From: Rhizobium sp. Root1212
GTDB taxonomy: Bacteria; Pseudomonadota; Alphaproteobacteria; Rhizobiales; Rhizobiaceae
Direction: 5' to 3'
Assembly (NCBI RefSeq): GCF_001424985.1
Contig: NZ_LMDA01000012.1
Location: 434,001-498,000, forward strand
DNA: 64,000 nt
A model generated the notes under the pieces. That model was not told the DNA's origin. It searched no databases and was given only the letters and a program-made list of their open reading frames with translations. Shown here in pieces: positions 43,957-53,319 of the stretch. Made by a program: the position numbers and the translations under genes. Numbering within the stretch: position 1 is the first letter of the stretch; each line of letters starts with the position of its first letter.

Positions 43957-45768
43957 TTGTCGAAACGATCTGCAACCACCGTAGAGACGGCGATGAAACC
44001 CGTTCGATCGGAACAAGAATTCCAGAATCTGGTTCGTAGGCTGGAGCTTGCGCTTGACGCTTCGTTGATCGGCGTGTGGGAGCACGACGTTTCCGAGGAC
44101 GCGCTGATCTGGGATGAGCAGATGTTTCGCCTCTATGGCCGCGACGATCCCGGCGGGCCGGTCGAGGCCTCGCTGTGGAGCAATGCCATCCACCCCGACG
44201 ATCTCTCGGGGGCAAGGGCCGATTTCGCCAGCGCCGTCGCCGCCAAGGGCGATTATTCCTCCCAGTACAGGGTGCTGCTGCCGGACGGCGCGATCCGCCA
44301 CCTGCGCTCGCGTGCCCATTATTTCGAGGAGAACGGCCACGGCATCTTCATCGGTGCCGAATGGGATGTGACCGCCGACGTGCTCCTCAACCGGGAGCTC
44401 GCCACCCAGAAGCAGATTGCCGAGCTGCGCGCCGCCGAGCTTGCCGAAACCGCCGCCCGCGTTGAGCATGCCGCCGATCACGACTATCTCACCGGCCTGC
44501 CGAATCGCCGCTTCTTCGACCGCCGGCTGGCGGAAATCTCCGTCATTCCCGAGGCCGGCAAGCTGGCGCTGCTGCATATCGGCCTCGACCGTTTTTCCGC
44601 CGTCAACGACATCATCGGCCATGATGCCGGCGACCGGCTGCTGAAAGCCTCGGCGGCGGCGCTGACCAAGATACTGCCGGAAAACGCTTTTCTGGCGCGA
44701 ATCGGCGGCGATGAGTTCGCCGTTCTCATCCGCAATTTTTCCTCGCTCGATTATGTCCGGAAATTTGCCGACCAGCTGGTGGAAAGCCTGAAGCGCCCGG
44801 TGTGGCACAGCGAGGGCGTCATCAACATCACCGCTTCCGTCGGGGTCGCCTGCGCGCAATCCGGCAAGGCGGCCAATCTGCTGGCGGAATCCGATATCGC
44901 GCTGATGCGCGCCAAGAAAAACGGCCGCAACCGCGCCGATTTCTTCTCCGCGCAGATGAAAGCGCAGATCAACGGCGAGCGCCGGCTGGCGGACCAGTTC
45001 ATCCGCGGGCTGGAGCGGGGCGAATTTCAGCCCTTCTACCAGGCGCAGGTCGATGCCCGCACCCGCAGCATCGTCGGCGTCGAGGCTCTGGCGCGCTGGT
45101 ATCATCCCAAGCGCGGGCTGATCGGTCCGGGCGAGTTCCTCAGCACGGCGGCCAGCCTCGGCATGCTGGATGCCCTCGATGCCGCGATCCTTCGCCAGAC
45201 GTTGACCGACCGCAAGGCCTGGGCGCGCAGCGGCGTGCGGCCGCCGCGGGTGGCGGTCAATGTCTCGGCGGCGCGGCTTTCCGATCCCTCCCTGATAAAC
45301 AATCTCAAGGGGCTGGACATCGAGCCCGGCACATTATCGTTCGAGCTTCTGGAGACGATCTTCCTCGACGATCTCGAAGACGGCATGCTCGCGAACGTAT
45401 CGGCGCTGAAGGCGATGTCGATCGATGTCGAGGTGGATGATTTCGGCTCCGGCCATGCCTCGATCATCGGCCTGATGAAGCTTAAGCCGCGCCGGCTGAA
45501 GATCGACCGGCGGCTGGTCATGCCGATCACCACCTCGCGCGAACAGAAGCGCCTGTTGCGCTCGATCGTCGATATCGCCAAGGCCCTGGGTATCGAGGTG
45601 GTGGCCGAAGGGGTCGAGACGCAGGAACATGCCAAGCTCTTGACGCGCCTCGGCTGCGATGTGCTGCAGGGTTATGCCATCGCCTATCCGGCCTCGTCGG
45701 CGGATATGCTGACGGCGTTGAGTGGAACGCCGGCGGAGGCGCCCTTCATGGCGGCAGCCCGCTCCTGA
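43957..45768 (+). CDS. PAS-GGDEF-EAL cyclic-di-GMP enzyme
   Basis: A 603-residue signalling protein from a TTG start with AGGAGG 13 nt upstream; an ATG at 43993 (MKPVRSEQEFQ) is the alternative. An N-terminal PAS domain (about 20-150, IGVWEHDVSEDALIWDEQMF) is followed by a GGDEF domain with intact active site RIGGDEFAVLI (about 248-258) and an EAL domain (about 340-590) with GVEALARW, NVSAARL, ELLETI, VDDFGSGH, LKIDR, AEGVET and QGYAIA all present. Both diguanylate cyclase and phosphodiesterase activities look possible. No membrane segment, so it is cytosolic and probably senses a small ligand or redox state. Confidence 0.93.
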   Translation: MSKRSATTVETAMKPVRSEQEFQNLVRRLELALDASLIGVWEHDVSEDALIWDEQMFRLYGRDDPGGPVEASLWSNAIHPDDLSGARADFASAVAAKGDYSSQYRVLLPDGAIRHLRSRAHYFEENGHGIFIGAEWDVTADVLLNRELATQKQIAELRAAELAETAARVEHAADHDYLTGLPNRRFFDRRLAEISVIPEAGKLALLHIGLDRFSAVNDIIGHDAGDRLLKASAAALTKILPENAFLARIGGDEFAVLIRNFSSLDYVRKFADQLVESLKRPVWHSEGVINITASVGVACAQSGKAANLLAESDIALMRAKKNGRNRADFFSAQMKAQINGERRLADQFIRGLERGEFQPFYQAQVDARTRSIVGVEALARWYHPKRGLIGPGEFLSTAASLGMLDALDAAILRQTLTDRKAWARSGVRPPRVAVNVSAARLSDPSLINNLKGLDIEPGTLSFELLETIFLDDLEDGMLANVSALKAMSIDVEVDDFGSGHASIIGLMKLKPRRLKIDRRLVMPITTSREQKRLLRSIVDIAKALGIEVVAEGVETQEHAKLLTRLGCDVLQGYAIAYPASSADMLTALSGTPAEAPFMAAARS

Positions 45769-45772
45769 AGCA

Positions 45773-46630
45773 TCAGTGCGATTGCGCCGTCAGCAGTCCT
45801 TCCATCACGGCAATGATCCTCCGATGCTGGTGGGCATGGCGCGTGCGCACGCTGGTTGCGGCATAGACGGTCTGGACGATCGGTCCGGCATCTGTGACGG
45901 CGTGGGCCGCGCCTGTTTCGATCAAGCGACGGGCTGTGGGGGCGGCGACATAGGCCGCGCCGCCGAGTTTCGTCATCAACTCCGCGATGGCCGTATTCTG
46001 GCCGGCGGCGAGGGGGGCTGCGGAAAGATGCGGTAATGCGAGCCGATGCGCCCGGTCGAAGGCCGGGGAATAGACGGCCTGGATATAGCTGTGCGGCTCG
46101 ATTTCGGCGATTGTTCGCGCCGATGTGCTGACGAGATGGTAATGCAGTTCGCCGATCCGTTCGTAATGCAGGTCGGGCAGATAATGGGGCGTGTAGAGGA
46201 TCGCGAGATCGAGGTCGCCGGCGGCGAGATCGCGGTTCATCTGGATCGAATAATCCGCCTCCATGTAGAGCGAGGTCGCCGGAAGCTCGGTGCGGATCGC
46301 CGACAGCCAGGCGCCGGCGAAAATCTCTGACACATCATGCTGGATGCCGAGGCGCATCGAGCGCTCGTAAGCGCCGGCGCTTTCCACTGCGCGGGTCGCC
46401 TCATGCCACTGGTTTTGCAGGGCCTTGGCATGATCGAGGAAGCGCAGGCCCGAGGCCGTTGGTGCGGTACCGCCCTTGTTGCGGGTGAAGAGCTTGCGGT
46501 TGAATTGGGTTTCCAGCGCCTTCACCCGATGCGAGACGGTGGACTGGGTGATGTTCAGCCGCTCGGCGGTGCGGTTGAAGCTGCGGGTTTCCATCAGGTC
46601 GAGGAAGGTTTCGATGAGGTCGATCTGCAT
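45773..46630 (-). CDS. LysR-family transcriptional regulator
   Basis: A 285-residue regulator starting MQIDLIETFLDLMETRSFNR. The winged HTH spans about residues 1-60 (AERLNITQSTVSHRVKALET), the effector domain the rest. It is divergent from the tandem demethylation genes at 46911-53246, separated by about 280 bp that include composite palindromic repeats. The arrangement suggests that it controls those genes in response to a betaine-type substrate; this is inferred. It ends 5 bp from the GGDEF/EAL gene stop, convergently. Confidence 0.9.
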   Translation of the reverse strand: MQIDLIETFLDLMETRSFNRTAERLNITQSTVSHRVKALETQFNRKLFTRNKGGTAPTASGLRFLDHAKALQNQWHEATRAVESAGAYERSMRLGIQHDVSEIFAGAWLSAIRTELPATSLYMEADYSIQMNRDLAAGDLDLAILYTPHYLPDLHYERIGELHYHLVSTSARTIAEIEPHSYIQAVYSPAFDRAHRLALPHLSAAPLAAGQNTAIAELMTKLGGAAYVAAPTARRLIETGAAHAVTDAGPIVQTVYAATSVRTRHAHQHRRIIAVMEGLLTAQSH

Positions 46631-46647
46631 TCATTTCGTCCGGTTTT

Positions 46648-46804
46648 GCCCCTCACCCTAGCCCTCTCCCCGCTCGCGGGGAGAGGGGACGATCGCGGTT
46701 GTTGCCTACTCCTTTCGTCATCCGTGACGAGGGTGACGGAAGGTGCGGTATATCCCTTCTCCCCGCGAGCGGGGAGAAGTTGGCCGACAGGCCGGATGAG
46801 GGGC
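46648..46804. repeat. Composite palindromic intergenic repeat, copy 2
   Basis: The same two modules as at 51826-51941, as the reverse complement: first CCCCTCACCCTAGCCCTCTC with GCGGGGAGAGGGG (46649-46690), then CCCTTCTCCCCGC..GCGGGGAGAAG and GGCCGACAGGCCGGATGAGG (46754-46804). About 60 bp lie between modules. It occupies the divergent gap before the demethylation operon. Confidence 0.8.
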
Positions 46805-46910
46805 TGCTCCTCTCAATCTAATCGAATTCTTCGATCAATAAAGCGAAATCCGGCCGCTTGATGCCCATGCCGTTCATTGCCAAAACTCATCCTAAAACAA
46901 GGGAACAGAC

Positions 46911-49361
46911 ATGTCGCAATTGCCGTCTCACGCTCGCGTCGTCATCATCGGGGGAGGCGCGGTCGGCGCCTCCGCGCTTTATCATCTGGCCAAGGCCGGG
47001 TGGACGGATTGCGTGCTTCTGGAAAAGAATGAGCTCACGGCCGGTTCCACCTGGCATGCGGCCGGCAATGTGCCGACCTTCTCGTCTTCGTGGTCGATCA
47101 TGAACATGCAGCGCTATTCGGCCTCGCTTTACCGCGAGCTGGGCGCGCTGGTCGATTATCCCATGAACTACCATGTCACCGGCTCGATCCGGCTCGGCCA
47201 TTCGAAGGAGCGGCTGCAGGAGTTCAAGCGCGTTGTCGGCATGGGCCGCTATCAGGGCATGGATCTCGATATCCTCACACCCGAAGAGATCAAGTCGAAG
47301 TATCCCTTCGTCGAGACCCACGAGCTGACCGGCGCGCTTTACGATCCCTATGACGGCGATATCGACCCGGCGCAGCTGACGCAGGCTTTGGCAAAAGGCG
47401 CGCGTGACATGGGCGCGAAAATCTTCCGCTTCTGTCCCGCCACCGGTGCGCGCCGGGAAGGGGACGAGTGGGTGATTTCGACGCCGCAGGGCGAAATCCG
47501 CTGCGAGAAGGTGGTCAATGCCGCCGGGTATTATGCCCGCGAGGTCGGAAAGTGGTTCGGCCGCGACGTGCCGATGATGGTGATGAGCCATCAGTATATT
47601 CTCTTCGAGGAAATCCCCGAGCTTGCCGCGTGGTCGAAAGAAACCGGTCACAAGCTGCCGCTGCTGCGCGATGTCGACAGCTCCTACTATCTGCGGCAGG
47701 AAAAGACCGGCATGAACCTTGGCCCCTACGAGCGCAATTGCAGGGCGCATTGGGTGACGCCGGATGACCCCATGCCGGACGATTTCTCCTTCCAGCTCTT
47801 CCCCGACGACCTCGATCGGCTCGAATGGTATTTGAACGATGCCGTCGAGCGCGTGCCGATCCTCGGCACGGCCGGCCTGTCGCGTATGATCAATGGCCCG
47901 ATCCCCTATGCGCCCGATGGCAACCCGCTGATCGGCCCGATGCCGGGCGTGCCGAATGCCTATGAAGCCTGCGTCTTCACCTTTGGCATTTGTCAGGCCG
48001 GCGGCGCCGGCAAGGTGCTGGCGGAGTGGGTGACGGAAGGCGAGACGGAATGGGACATGTGGTCCTGCGATCCGCGCCGCTATACCGCTTTCGCCGCGGA
48101 CAAGGATTATTGCGTTGCCAAGGGCATGGAAATCTATGGCCACGAATACGCCATGCACTTTCCGAAACACGCCTGGCCGGCCGGCCGTGACCGGAAACTG
48201 TCGCCGATCCACGACCGCATCAAGGCGCTCGGCGCGCAGTTCAAGCCCTATAACGGCTGGGAGCGCGCCAACTGGTATGCCAAGCCGGGCGACGATCTCT
48301 CGGAAGAATCGACCCAGACCTGGAATCGCGAAGGGCCGTGGCGGCCGCGCATCGAGGAGGAGTGCCGCGCCGTCACCGAGGCCGCCGGGATTCTCGATCT
48401 GCCGGGCTTTTCGCGCTACCGCGTGAAGGGTGAGGGCGCGACCGCATGGCTCTCGTCGCTGATTACTGGTCGCGTGCCAAAACCGGGCCGTATCGGCCTC
48501 GCCTATTTCTCCGACGCCAAGGGCCGCATCGTCACCGAAATGTCCGTAATGATGCTGGCGGAGGATTTCTTCTTCCTGATTACGGCGGCGACGGCGCAGT
48601 GGCACGATTTCGAGTGGCTGAAGAAACACCTGCCGGAAGGCGCAGCCTTCACGCTGGACGATGTGACCGAGAATTTCTCCTGCCAGATTCTCTCCGGCCC
48701 CAATTCGCGCGATATTCTCGCGGAGGTTTCGGATGCCGATCTGCAGAAGGGCTGGCTCACCCATCAGAGCTGCCAGATCGCCGGTCGCTGGTGCCAGCTG
48801 GTGCGGGTGTCCTTCGCCGGCGAACTCGGCTGGGAAATCCACACCAAGACCGACGACACCGCCATCATCTTCGATGCCGTCTGGGCGGCCGGGCAGAAGC
48901 ATGGCTTGAAACCCTTCGGCATGGAGGCGCTGGACAGCCTGCGTATCGAAAAGGGCTACCGCGCCTGGAAGGGCGATCTTTCGACCGATTACACCATTCT
49001 GCAAGGCGGGCTTGAGCGTTTCGTCGATTGGGCGAAGCCCGAGTTCAAGGGCAAGGCGGCGCTGGAGCGAGAGAAGCAACAGGGTGTTTCCAAGCGATTC
49101 GTGACGCTGACGGTCGAGGCCGGCGAATGCGATGCGCCCTATATGTCGACGCTCTGGCACGATGGCAAAGTCGTCGGCGAGACGACCTCGGGTAACTGGG
49201 GTTACCGCGTCGGCAAGTCCATTGCGCTCGGCATGCTCCGCGCCGATCTCGCCGAGCCCGGCACGGAAATCGAGGTGGAAATCTACGGCGACCGTTTCAA
49301 GGCGACTGTCCAGCCGGATGGCCCGCTCTTCGACCCCAACAATGAAAGACTGCGCGCATGA
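46911..49361 (+). CDS. Dimethylglycine/sarcosine dehydrogenase-like FAD-GcvT fusion protein, copy 1
   Basis: An 816-residue two-part enzyme: an FAD-dependent amine dehydrogenase half (about 1-420) starting ARVVIIGGGAVGASALYHLA, and a GcvT-type folate-binding half (about 440-816) with GLAYFSDAKGRIVTEMSVMM and the C-terminal TSGNWGYRVGKSIALGML. GSTWHAAGN (about 46-54) contains the His that holds FAD covalently in dimethylglycine dehydrogenase. It should oxidise an N-methyl group and pass formaldehyde to tetrahydrofolate. It is followed, with a 4-bp overlap, by a paralogue of the same length. Exact substrate unknown; betaine breakdown products are likely. Confidence 0.9.
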   Translation: MSQLPSHARVVIIGGGAVGASALYHLAKAGWTDCVLLEKNELTAGSTWHAAGNVPTFSSSWSIMNMQRYSASLYRELGALVDYPMNYHVTGSIRLGHSKERLQEFKRVVGMGRYQGMDLDILTPEEIKSKYPFVETHELTGALYDPYDGDIDPAQLTQALAKGARDMGAKIFRFCPATGARREGDEWVISTPQGEIRCEKVVNAAGYYAREVGKWFGRDVPMMVMSHQYILFEEIPELAAWSKETGHKLPLLRDVDSSYYLRQEKTGMNLGPYERNCRAHWVTPDDPMPDDFSFQLFPDDLDRLEWYLNDAVERVPILGTAGLSRMINGPIPYAPDGNPLIGPMPGVPNAYEACVFTFGICQAGGAGKVLAEWVTEGETEWDMWSCDPRRYTAFAADKDYCVAKGMEIYGHEYAMHFPKHAWPAGRDRKLSPIHDRIKALGAQFKPYNGWERANWYAKPGDDLSEESTQTWNREGPWRPRIEEECRAVTEAAGILDLPGFSRYRVKGEGATAWLSSLITGRVPKPGRIGLAYFSDAKGRIVTEMSVMMLAEDFFFLITAATAQWHDFEWLKKHLPEGAAFTLDDVTENFSCQILSGPNSRDILAEVSDADLQKGWLTHQSCQIAGRWCQLVRVSFAGELGWEIHTKTDDTAIIFDAVWAAGQKHGLKPFGMEALDSLRIEKGYRAWKGDLSTDYTILQGGLERFVDWAKPEFKGKAALEREKQQGVSKRFVTLTVEAGECDAPYMSTLWHDGKVVGETTSGNWGYRVGKSIALGMLRADLAEPGTEIEVEIYGDRFKATVQPDGPLFDPNNERLRA

Positions 49362-51808
49362 GTGTCAAACCGATCCCTTCCAAGGCCCGCGCGGTCATCA
49401 TCGGCGGCGGCGTGTCCGGCTGTTCCGTCGCCTATCATCTGGCGAAGCTCGGCTGGACGGATGTGGTGCTGCTGGAGCGCAAGCAGCTGACATCCGGCAC
49501 CACATGGCATGCGGCGGGCCTGATCGGTCAGCTGCGGGCCTCGCAGAACATGACGCGGCTCGCCAAATATTCGGCCGATCTCTACACCAAGCTTGAGTCA
49601 GAAACCGGCATCGGTACCGGCATGCGCCAGTGCGGCTCGATGACCGTGGCGCTGACGGAGGAGCGGAAAGAGGAAATCTACCGGCAGGCCTCGCTCGCCC
49701 GCGCCTTTGGCGTCGATGTGCGCGAGATCACCGTCGATGAGGTGAAGGGCATGTATCCCCACCTCAACACCGCGGATGTGAAAGCCGCCGTGCACCTGCC
49801 GCTCGACGGCCAATGCGACCCGGCCAATATCGCCATGGCGCTCGCCAAGGGTGCGCGGCAGAACGGCGCTGTCATCCTCGAAAACGTCAAGGTCACCTCC
49901 GTCCTCACCAAGGACGGCCGCGTGGCGGGCGTCACCTGCGAACAGAACGGCGAGACGTTTACAATCGAGACGGAGAACGTCGTCAATGCCGCCGGCATGT
50001 GGGGGCGCACGCTGGCGGATATGTCGGGCGTCACTCTGCCGCTGCATGCCTGCGAGCACTTTTACATCGTCACCGAGCCGATCCCCAACCTGCAGCGGCT
50101 GCCGGTTCTGCGCGTGCCGGACGAATGCACCTACTATAAGGAAGACGCCGGCAAGATGCTGATCGGCGCCTTCGAGCTGAAGGCCAAGCCCTGGGGCATG
50201 GACGGCATCCGGGAAGATTTCTGCTTCGATCAGTTGCCGGAGGATTTTGATCACTTCCAGCCGATCCTCGAAAACGCCATCAACCGCATGCCGATGCTGG
50301 AAACCGCCGGCATCCACACCTTCTTCAACGGCCCGGAAAGTTTTACGCCGGACGACCGTTACTATCTCGGCGAAGCGCCGCAGATTAAAGGCTACTGGGT
50401 CGCCGCCGGCTATAATTCCATCGGCATCGTCTCCTCCGGCGGGGCCGGCATGGCGCTTGCACAATGGATGAACGACGGCGAGGCGCCGTTCGATCTCTGG
50501 GAAGTCGATATCCGCCGCGCCCAGCCGTTCCAGAAGAACCGCGCCTATCTCAAGGACCGCGTGTCCGAAACGCTCGGCCTGCTGTATGCCGATCATTTCC
50601 CCTATCGCCAGATGGCGACGGCCCGCGGCGTGCGCCGCTCGCCGCTGCATGAACACCTGAAGGCGCGCGGTGCGGTGTTTGGCGAAGTGGCGGGCTGGGA
50701 GCGCGCCAACTGGTTCGCCAAAGAGGGGCAGGAGAGGGAATATCGTTACAGCTGGAAGCGGCAGAACTGGTTCGAAAACCAGGAAGAGGAACACCTCGCC
50801 GTCCGCAATGGCGTCGGTCTCTTCGACATGACCTCCTTCGGCAAGATCCGCGTCGAAGGCCGCGATGCGCTGGCTTTCCTGCAAAGGCTTTGCGCCAACC
50901 AGATGGATGTCGCCCCCGGCCGCATCGTCTACACCCAGATGCTGAACGAGCGCGGCGGCATCGAAAGCGACCTGACGGTAACGCGGCTTTCCGAAACCGC
51001 CTTCTTCCTCGTCGTGCCCGGCGCGACGCTGCAGCGCGATCTGGCCTGGCTGCGCAAGCATGTGCGCGATGAGTTCGTCGTCATCACCGATGTGACGGCG
51101 GCCGAAAGCGTGCTCTGCGTCATGGGACCGAAAGCGCGCGAACTGATGCAGAAGGTGAGCCCCAACGATTTTTCCAATGCGCATCACCCCTTTGCGACGG
51201 CGCGGGAAATCGAGATCGGCATGGGGCTCGCACGCGCTCATCGCGTCACCTATGTCGGGGAGCTTGGATGGGAGCTTTATGTTTCGACCGATCAGACAGC
51301 GCATGTCTTCGAAGCTTTGGAAGAGGCTGGTGTAGACGTCGGCCTGAAGCTTTGCGGCCTGCACACGCTCGATAGCTGCCGCATCGAAAAGGCTTTCCGC
51401 CATTTCGGCCATGACATCACCGATGAAGATCATGTGCTGGAAGCCGGCCTCGGCTTTGCCGTGCGCACGAAGAAGGGCGCGTTCGTCGGCCGCGATGCGG
51501 TGTTGCGGAAGGAAGACGAGGGGCTGAAGCGGCGCATGCTGCAGTTCAGGCTGGCCGATCCCGAACCGCTGCTCTTCCACAACGAAGCCTTGGTACGTGA
51601 CGGCAAGATCGTCTCGACCATCACGTCCGGCAACTACGGCCACTTCCTCGGTGGCGCCATCGGCATGGGTTACGTGCCCTGCGAAGGCGAGAGCGAGGCC
51701 GATGTGCTGGGATCGAGCTACGAAATCGAGATCGCCGGGGTCAGGGTGAAGGCGGAGGCTTCGCTTGTGCCAATGTATGATCCGAGGGCGGAGCGGGTGA
51801 GGATGTGA
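49358..51808 (+). CDS. Dimethylglycine/sarcosine dehydrogenase-like FAD-GcvT fusion protein, copy 2
   Basis: An 816-residue paralogue of the preceding protein with the same layout: FAD fold (ARAVIIGGGVSGCSVAYHLA), covalent-FAD motif SGTTWHAAGLIGQLR, and a GcvT half with GRIVYTQMLNERGGIESDLT, TYVGELGWELYVSTD and ITSGNYGHFLGGAIGMGYV. It is closer to typical dimethylglycine dehydrogenase in its flavin region (HAAGL) than copy 1 (HAAGN). The ATGA overlap shows coupled translation. The pair could act on successive N-methyl groups or form a heteromer; both are inference. Confidence 0.9.
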   Translation: MSVKPIPSKARAVIIGGGVSGCSVAYHLAKLGWTDVVLLERKQLTSGTTWHAAGLIGQLRASQNMTRLAKYSADLYTKLESETGIGTGMRQCGSMTVALTEERKEEIYRQASLARAFGVDVREITVDEVKGMYPHLNTADVKAAVHLPLDGQCDPANIAMALAKGARQNGAVILENVKVTSVLTKDGRVAGVTCEQNGETFTIETENVVNAAGMWGRTLADMSGVTLPLHACEHFYIVTEPIPNLQRLPVLRVPDECTYYKEDAGKMLIGAFELKAKPWGMDGIREDFCFDQLPEDFDHFQPILENAINRMPMLETAGIHTFFNGPESFTPDDRYYLGEAPQIKGYWVAAGYNSIGIVSSGGAGMALAQWMNDGEAPFDLWEVDIRRAQPFQKNRAYLKDRVSETLGLLYADHFPYRQMATARGVRRSPLHEHLKARGAVFGEVAGWERANWFAKEGQEREYRYSWKRQNWFENQEEEHLAVRNGVGLFDMTSFGKIRVEGRDALAFLQRLCANQMDVAPGRIVYTQMLNERGGIESDLTVTRLSETAFFLVVPGATLQRDLAWLRKHVRDEFVVITDVTAAESVLCVMGPKARELMQKVSPNDFSNAHHPFATAREIEIGMGLARAHRVTYVGELGWELYVSTDQTAHVFEALEEAGVDVGLKLCGLHTLDSCRIEKAFRHFGHDITDEDHVLEAGLGFAVRTKKGAFVGRDAVLRKEDEGLKRRMLQFRLADPEPLLFHNEALVRDGKIVSTITSGNYGHFLGGAIGMGYVPCEGESEADVLGSSYEIEIAGVRVKAEASLVPMYDPRAERVRM

Positions 51809-51825
51809 GGTCCAAAAGAGGAAAA

Positions 51826-51941
51826 GCCCCTCATCCGGCCTGTCGGCCACCTTCTCCCCGTTTTGACGGGGAGAAGGGACAAGCGGCGAACTCCGTCGTC
51901 CCCTCTCCCCGCGAGCGGGGAGAGGGCTAGGGTGAGGGGCA
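51826..51941. repeat. Composite palindromic intergenic repeat, copy 3
   Basis: Module one: CCCCTCATCCGGCCTGTCGG, CTTCTCCCCG..CGGGGAGAAGG (51827-51878). Module two: CCCTCTCCCCGC, GCGGGGAGAGGG, CTAGGGTGAGGGGC (51900-51940). Same order and orientation as at 63079-63194. It separates the dehydrogenase pair from the Rieske oxygenase gene. Confidence 0.8.
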
Positions 51942-52013
51942 TTTCTAGGCCCCGTCGCAATTTAATGCGCGCGCCGGAACGCGGATTTTCCGGTGATATC
52001 TTGGAGACATCAC

Positions 52014-53246
52014 ATGCTCGCGCCAGAATTTTCGCAAGAGAGCGCCAAAGGCGACCGTATCGACCAGTTGATCGCCGCCCACAAGCCCGGTCACGGCCTT
52101 GCCCGGCCGTTCTATCTCGATCCGGAGATTTACGCCCGCGATCTGGAGCGCGTGTTCTATCGCCACTGGCACTGCGTCGCCCACGAAAGCGTCATCCCCA
52201 AGGTCAACGATTTCGAAGTCTTTCGTATGGCCTCCGAGCAGGTGATCGTCACCCGCCATGCCGATGGCTCGATCCATGCCATGCTGAATGTCTGTCGCCA
52301 TCGCGGCGCGGAAGTCTGCACCAAGGACAAGGGCAATGCCCGCATGTTCGTCTGTCCCTATCACGCCTGGACCTACGGCAATGACGGCGCGCTCAAGGCG
52401 GCACGGCTGATGCCGAAGGATTTCAAGCGCGAGGATCATGGGCTGAAGAAGCTGCACGTTCGCGTCGTCGAAGGGCTGATCTTCATCTCCTTTGCCGAAA
52501 CGCCGCTCGATTTCTCCGAGGTCGAAAACCTGCTGCATGCAACCTGCGGCCAGTATGGCTGGGCCAACGCCAAGGTCGCCTACCGCCAGTCCTATCCGGT
52601 CGATGCCAACTGGAAGCTCGCCGTCGAAAACTACGTCGAGTGCTACCATTGCGGCCCGGCCCACCCGGAGTATTCGCAAACCCACGCGCTGGAACAGCCG
52701 CTGCATATGATCGAGGCGCTGAATGCGGCGATGGAGGAGCGCACCTGCGCGCTGGGTATCCAAGTCGGTTCCGGCGACCATTGGCAGACATCGGCAAACG
52801 GCAAGGAAACCATCCATGCCTTCCGTTATGCGCTCTATGACGGGGTGAAGACCGGCAGTCAAGACGGTTCGCCGCTCAGCATGCTGATGGGCCGCTTCAC
52901 CGAATTCGACGGCGGCGTGACGTCGGTGCATCTCGGTGGCACCTCGTTCCTCGTCTGCTATCCCGATCACGGCATGATCTATCGTTTCGTGCCGAAGGGG
53001 CCGGAAGCCTGCGAGATGGAGCTGATCTGGCTCGTCAATGGCGAGGCGGAAGAGGGCCGGGATTACGATCTCGACAAGCTAAAATGGCTCTGGACCGTCA
53101 CGACCGACGAGGACAAGGCGATCATCGAGCATACCTCGCGTGGCGTGCGCTCGAATTTCTTCGTGCCCGGCCCGATCGCGCCGATGGAGCAGAATGAGTT
53201 GCGCTACATCAACTGGTATCTGGACGAGCTCAGCCGCCCGGCCTGA
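52014..53246 (+). CDS. Rieske non-haem iron oxygenase, alpha subunit (betaine/stachydrine demethylase-like)
   Basis: A 410-residue oxygenase starting at the ATG at 52014, with TTGGAG upstream. Rieske ligands are in NVCRHRGAEV (Cys, His; about 84-93) and FVCPYHAWTYG (about 105-115). The catalytic domain has the Fe(II) ligands in ENYVECYHCGPAHPEY (about 205-220). Related enzymes (GbcA-type) demethylate glycine betaine or stachydrine oxidatively, giving dimethylglycine or N-methylproline and formaldehyde. Neighbouring dimethylglycine-dehydrogenase-like genes fit the next steps. The reductase partner (GbcB-type flavin/ferredoxin protein) is not in the window. Confidence 0.88.
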   Translation: MLAPEFSQESAKGDRIDQLIAAHKPGHGLARPFYLDPEIYARDLERVFYRHWHCVAHESVIPKVNDFEVFRMASEQVIVTRHADGSIHAMLNVCRHRGAEVCTKDKGNARMFVCPYHAWTYGNDGALKAARLMPKDFKREDHGLKKLHVRVVEGLIFISFAETPLDFSEVENLLHATCGQYGWANAKVAYRQSYPVDANWKLAVENYVECYHCGPAHPEYSQTHALEQPLHMIEALNAAMEERTCALGIQVGSGDHWQTSANGKETIHAFRYALYDGVKTGSQDGSPLSMLMGRFTEFDGGVTSVHLGGTSFLVCYPDHGMIYRFVPKGPEACEMELIWLVNGEAEEGRDYDLDKLKWLWTVTTDEDKAIIEHTSRGVRSNFFVPGPIAPMEQNELRYINWYLDELSRPA

Positions 53247-53273
53247 TCTTGCGCTTCAGGTCCTTGATTTTTC

Positions 53274-53318
53274 GCATGTCGTTCACGCAGAACCGCTGCA
53301 CACTTTCGCGCGACATGC
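53274..53318. repeat. Dispersed intergenic repeat, second copy
   Basis: Begins GCATGTCGTTCACGCAGAAC and ends CTTTCGCGCGACATGC; an imperfect palindrome with GCATGTCG / CGACATGC ends. It is the reverse complement, with a few changes, of the inner unit at 10975-11018. It lies between convergent Rieske and membrane-protein genes. Confidence 0.7.
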
Positions 53319-53319
53319 C

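Noticed and set aside
46887-51850. Two long minus-strand frames of about 750 codons
   Set aside because: Both are shadows of the dehydrogenase-like genes; their composition is typical of antisense frames.
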